In this document: positions 62,117 to 64,000 of the stretch, piece after piece
Layout of the letters: every line of letters starts with the position of its first letter
Position numbering within the stretch: the stretch's first letter is position 1
Assembly: GCA_028622995.1 (NCBI GenBank)
Contig: JAJQJQ010000002.1
Location: 434,001-498,000, forward strand
Source of the DNA: Panagrolaimus kolymaensis
Taxonomy: Eukaryota > Nematoda > Chromadorea > Rhabditida > Panagrolaimidae
DNA length: 64,000 bases
Direction: 5' to 3'
Notes under the pieces: generated by a model
Database searches by the model: none
What the model saw: the letters and a program-made list of their open reading frames with translations, nothing else
Told to the model about the DNA's origin: nothing
Position numbers and translations under genes: made by a program

Positions 62117-63796
62117 TTACTTGCTTTTTCCTCTTACAGCTCTTGCGCTTCTGAAATTAGAAAATATAATCAAAACTTCAAAAGTAAAAACTTTTACATA
62201 CATTTTCTTAGGCTTTTTAAAATTTTCAGGAGAATCAACATAAATAAGTTCTTTGTTTGCTTTCTCTCTCCTTGGTCGTTTGCCTCTAAAAATATTAGTT
62301 GTAATTACATTTGAATAATATATTTACGTACGCTTTTTTAGGTGGCTCAGGTGCTTCTTGAACTTCAACATCAATAACTTCTCCTTTCTGTTGAACGGGT
62401 GCATCTTCGATTATGACTTCATCTCCTAAAAAATGATTGTGATAACATTAGGCTGCTTTACATTATGACATACCATTATTGTCTTCAGTTGTTTTCTTCT
62501 TATTCTTCTTTGATTTCTCAGCAACCTTCTTTTCATTTTCTGTATTTATGAGGCCCATATATCTTTCGACTCTTTCTTTAATGATACGATCATCTAAAAT
62601 AGAAGGATTTCGCAATGTCTAAAAAGTTATCATAATTAATGCTATAAAAAGTAACCAAAATTACCTCATTTATTCTTCGCATATTAATTTTTTCTTCTTT
62701 GTTGAACTTCTTTTTACAGTCTGCTCGAGTTTTAAAAGGTAGATATTCTTGCATCATGGAGAAATCAGTTCCTGTCGAAGATAAGACTTCATAAAATAAT
62801 TCTGTTTCAAGTTCAGACCAAAGTGTAGTGCGTGAGAAATTTTTCCGAAAAGATAAAGAGTTCAGCTTCTTTGGAATCAAATCCTAAAAGCCTTGTTTAA
62901 TAATAAAATGTCAAAAACGAAAAAATGTAACATACATCATCAACAGTTTCGAATGCAGCATCTTCAGGATTTCGTCGAACAACTAGCGACTCTTCATCAA
63001 TGACAACGTTACCCTGATCATCAATTTTAACCTAAAAGAATAGCATTATAGCAAATGATATGGAAATTAACCATTACCTTAGGACCAACAGCTTCGCTTT
63101 CATCATCTTCTTTCTTTTCTTCCTTTTTTACAGCAAAACCTTCTTCTTTGAATTTCTTTTCCAATTCTTTCCATTTTGTTCGTAGTGTATTTTCTGCTCT
63201 TGGTCTCCAATCAACTAAATCAGCCATAGTAAATTTGGTAGGATCAAGATCTTCATCCTTTTCAAACAATCTTTTCTTACGCTTATTAGCGCTCATGGAA
63301 GAAGTTGAGAGAGTAGAAAACATTGAAGTTTGAGAGAAAGTTCGAACTCGTGGATGACCATGTTGAGATCCACCGGGAAAAATTATTGATTCATTTCCAA
63401 AAACTTCATGAGCTAAAAAGGAAGAATAATTAATACATTTCGGAAAAATTTGTAAATCGTATGATAATAGTTTTTTATAATCATTCAGGAAGTAAGCTTA
63501 CATTGATCATTGCTTTGATTATTCACTTCTGGAACTTCTTTAATACTTTCAGTTCGTTTTCGAATTAATAAAACGTCTGTTGAAGCGGAAGGAGCATGAT
63601 TCAACTCTTGAATCGAAAACTTTTCGGGTGTTCCTTGTTGATTAGCTGATATTGATGCACTCGATGTTTCAATTTCATTTGAATATGGTAAAGTTGTTGA
63701 AGTATTTGGTTCTTCAGAAGAAGTAACACCAGCTTTGATTGCAACAACTTGCTTTGCTGCAGAAGCTCGTGGTCCACCAAATTTTTTGCGAAGCAT
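62117..63796 (-). CDS. BDP1: TFIIIB subunit BDP1 (B'')
   Basis: RNA polymerase III initiation factor. Exons 63796-63502, 63412-63078, 63031-62936, 62883-62665, 62618-62474, 62425-62332, 62285-62202 and 62150-62117 join in frame to 433 codons. The diagnostic extended SANT/Myb domain is TTLWSELETELFYEVLSSTG, TDFSMMQEYLPFKTRADCKK and KFNKEEKINMRRINE, with the GTDFS-M and KxKF-x-x-EE motifs of BDP1. Upstream, DPTKFTMADLVDWRPRAENT matches the conserved N-terminal linker that contacts TBP-BRF. The C-terminus is Lys-rich (KSKKNKKKTTEDNN, PKKAGKRPRREKAN). It is short against metazoan BDP1s but similar to yeast. Confidence 0.88.
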
Positions 63797-64000
63797 TCGT
63801 AAAAGTGTTTTACTAAATTTTAAAAGTAAAAATTAGCAGTAAATGTAAAAATGATTCAAGTTTTTAGAAACAGCAAAAAAAGTAAACAGTAAAAAATTTT
63901 GCACGGACTCCTGATTCCTTTCGGTTGCGGAAGGCCCCATTTGTGATACGGCTTTTGAAAATGCTGATTGATGCATTTCGATACACAAATATTTATTCTT
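63797..64000. other. upstream of BDP1, nothing recognised
   Basis: Presumed BDP1 promoter. A GC-rich patch (CGGTTGCGGAAGGCCCCAT) near 63921-63940 departs from the AT background but I cannot assign it. Confidence 0.3.

Overview
This window is nuclear DNA of a nematode. The evidence is AT-rich sequence, dense compact genes split by mostly 45-60 nt introns with T-rich 3' splice sites ending TTTTAG or TTTCAG, likely trans-splice acceptors about 10 nt before some start codons, and worm-type gene content (a PDF-2 neuropeptide precursor, a LIN-18/RYK receptor, a casein-kinase-1-like kinase, secreted fatty-acid-binding proteins, a TWiK-type K+ channel, a chemoreceptor remnant and an F-box remnant). 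Exon structures were worked out by hand from reading frame, splice sites and phase. No transcript data were available.

Layout. 1-4501 (-): a small heat-shock protein with alternative first exons, cut by the window edge. 7850-8332 (+): a LysM-domain protein. 8957-11225: a 5'-truncated 7TM chemoreceptor remnant whose intron carries a 1560 bp near-perfect palindromic element. 11796-15864 (+): two tandem paralogs of an unrecognised secreted, cysteine-rich modular family. 16039-18100: a short Cys/His ORF and its decayed copy, on either side of an MPDU1 homologue (-). 18741-19577 (+): a small protein with two YENM motifs. 19890-20088: a TTAA-flanked MITE. 20252-23792 (-): the RYK/LIN-18 receptor. 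23793-32576: almost 9 kb of AT-rich, low-complexity DNA without a confident gene.

32577-37006: a charged repeat protein (-), a possible mini-gene and the GTPase GPN1 (+), then an F-box ORF broken by one stop codon. 39199-39644 (+): pdf-2. 41425-43808 (+): the CK1-like kinase. 43957-45972 (-): two secreted FABPs. 46047-47133: ELP6 (-) divergent from a small basic protein (+). 47421-52045 (-): ribosomal protein uL13/RPL-16 and the trifunctional purine enzyme GARS-AIRS-GART. 52831-59320 (+): the meiotic MutS homologue MSH4 and a two-pore-domain K+ channel. 60332-61689: a divergent H2B/H2A pair with 3' stem-loops. 62117-63796 (-): the TFIIIB subunit BDP1.

Most genes are ordinary conserved housekeeping or neuronal genes and do not form one pathway. 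The unusual material is the accessory stretch at 9-20 kb: the giant hairpin element, the tandem cysteine-rich family built from phase-symmetrical exon pairs, the tandem-tyrosine-motif protein and the TTAA MITE.
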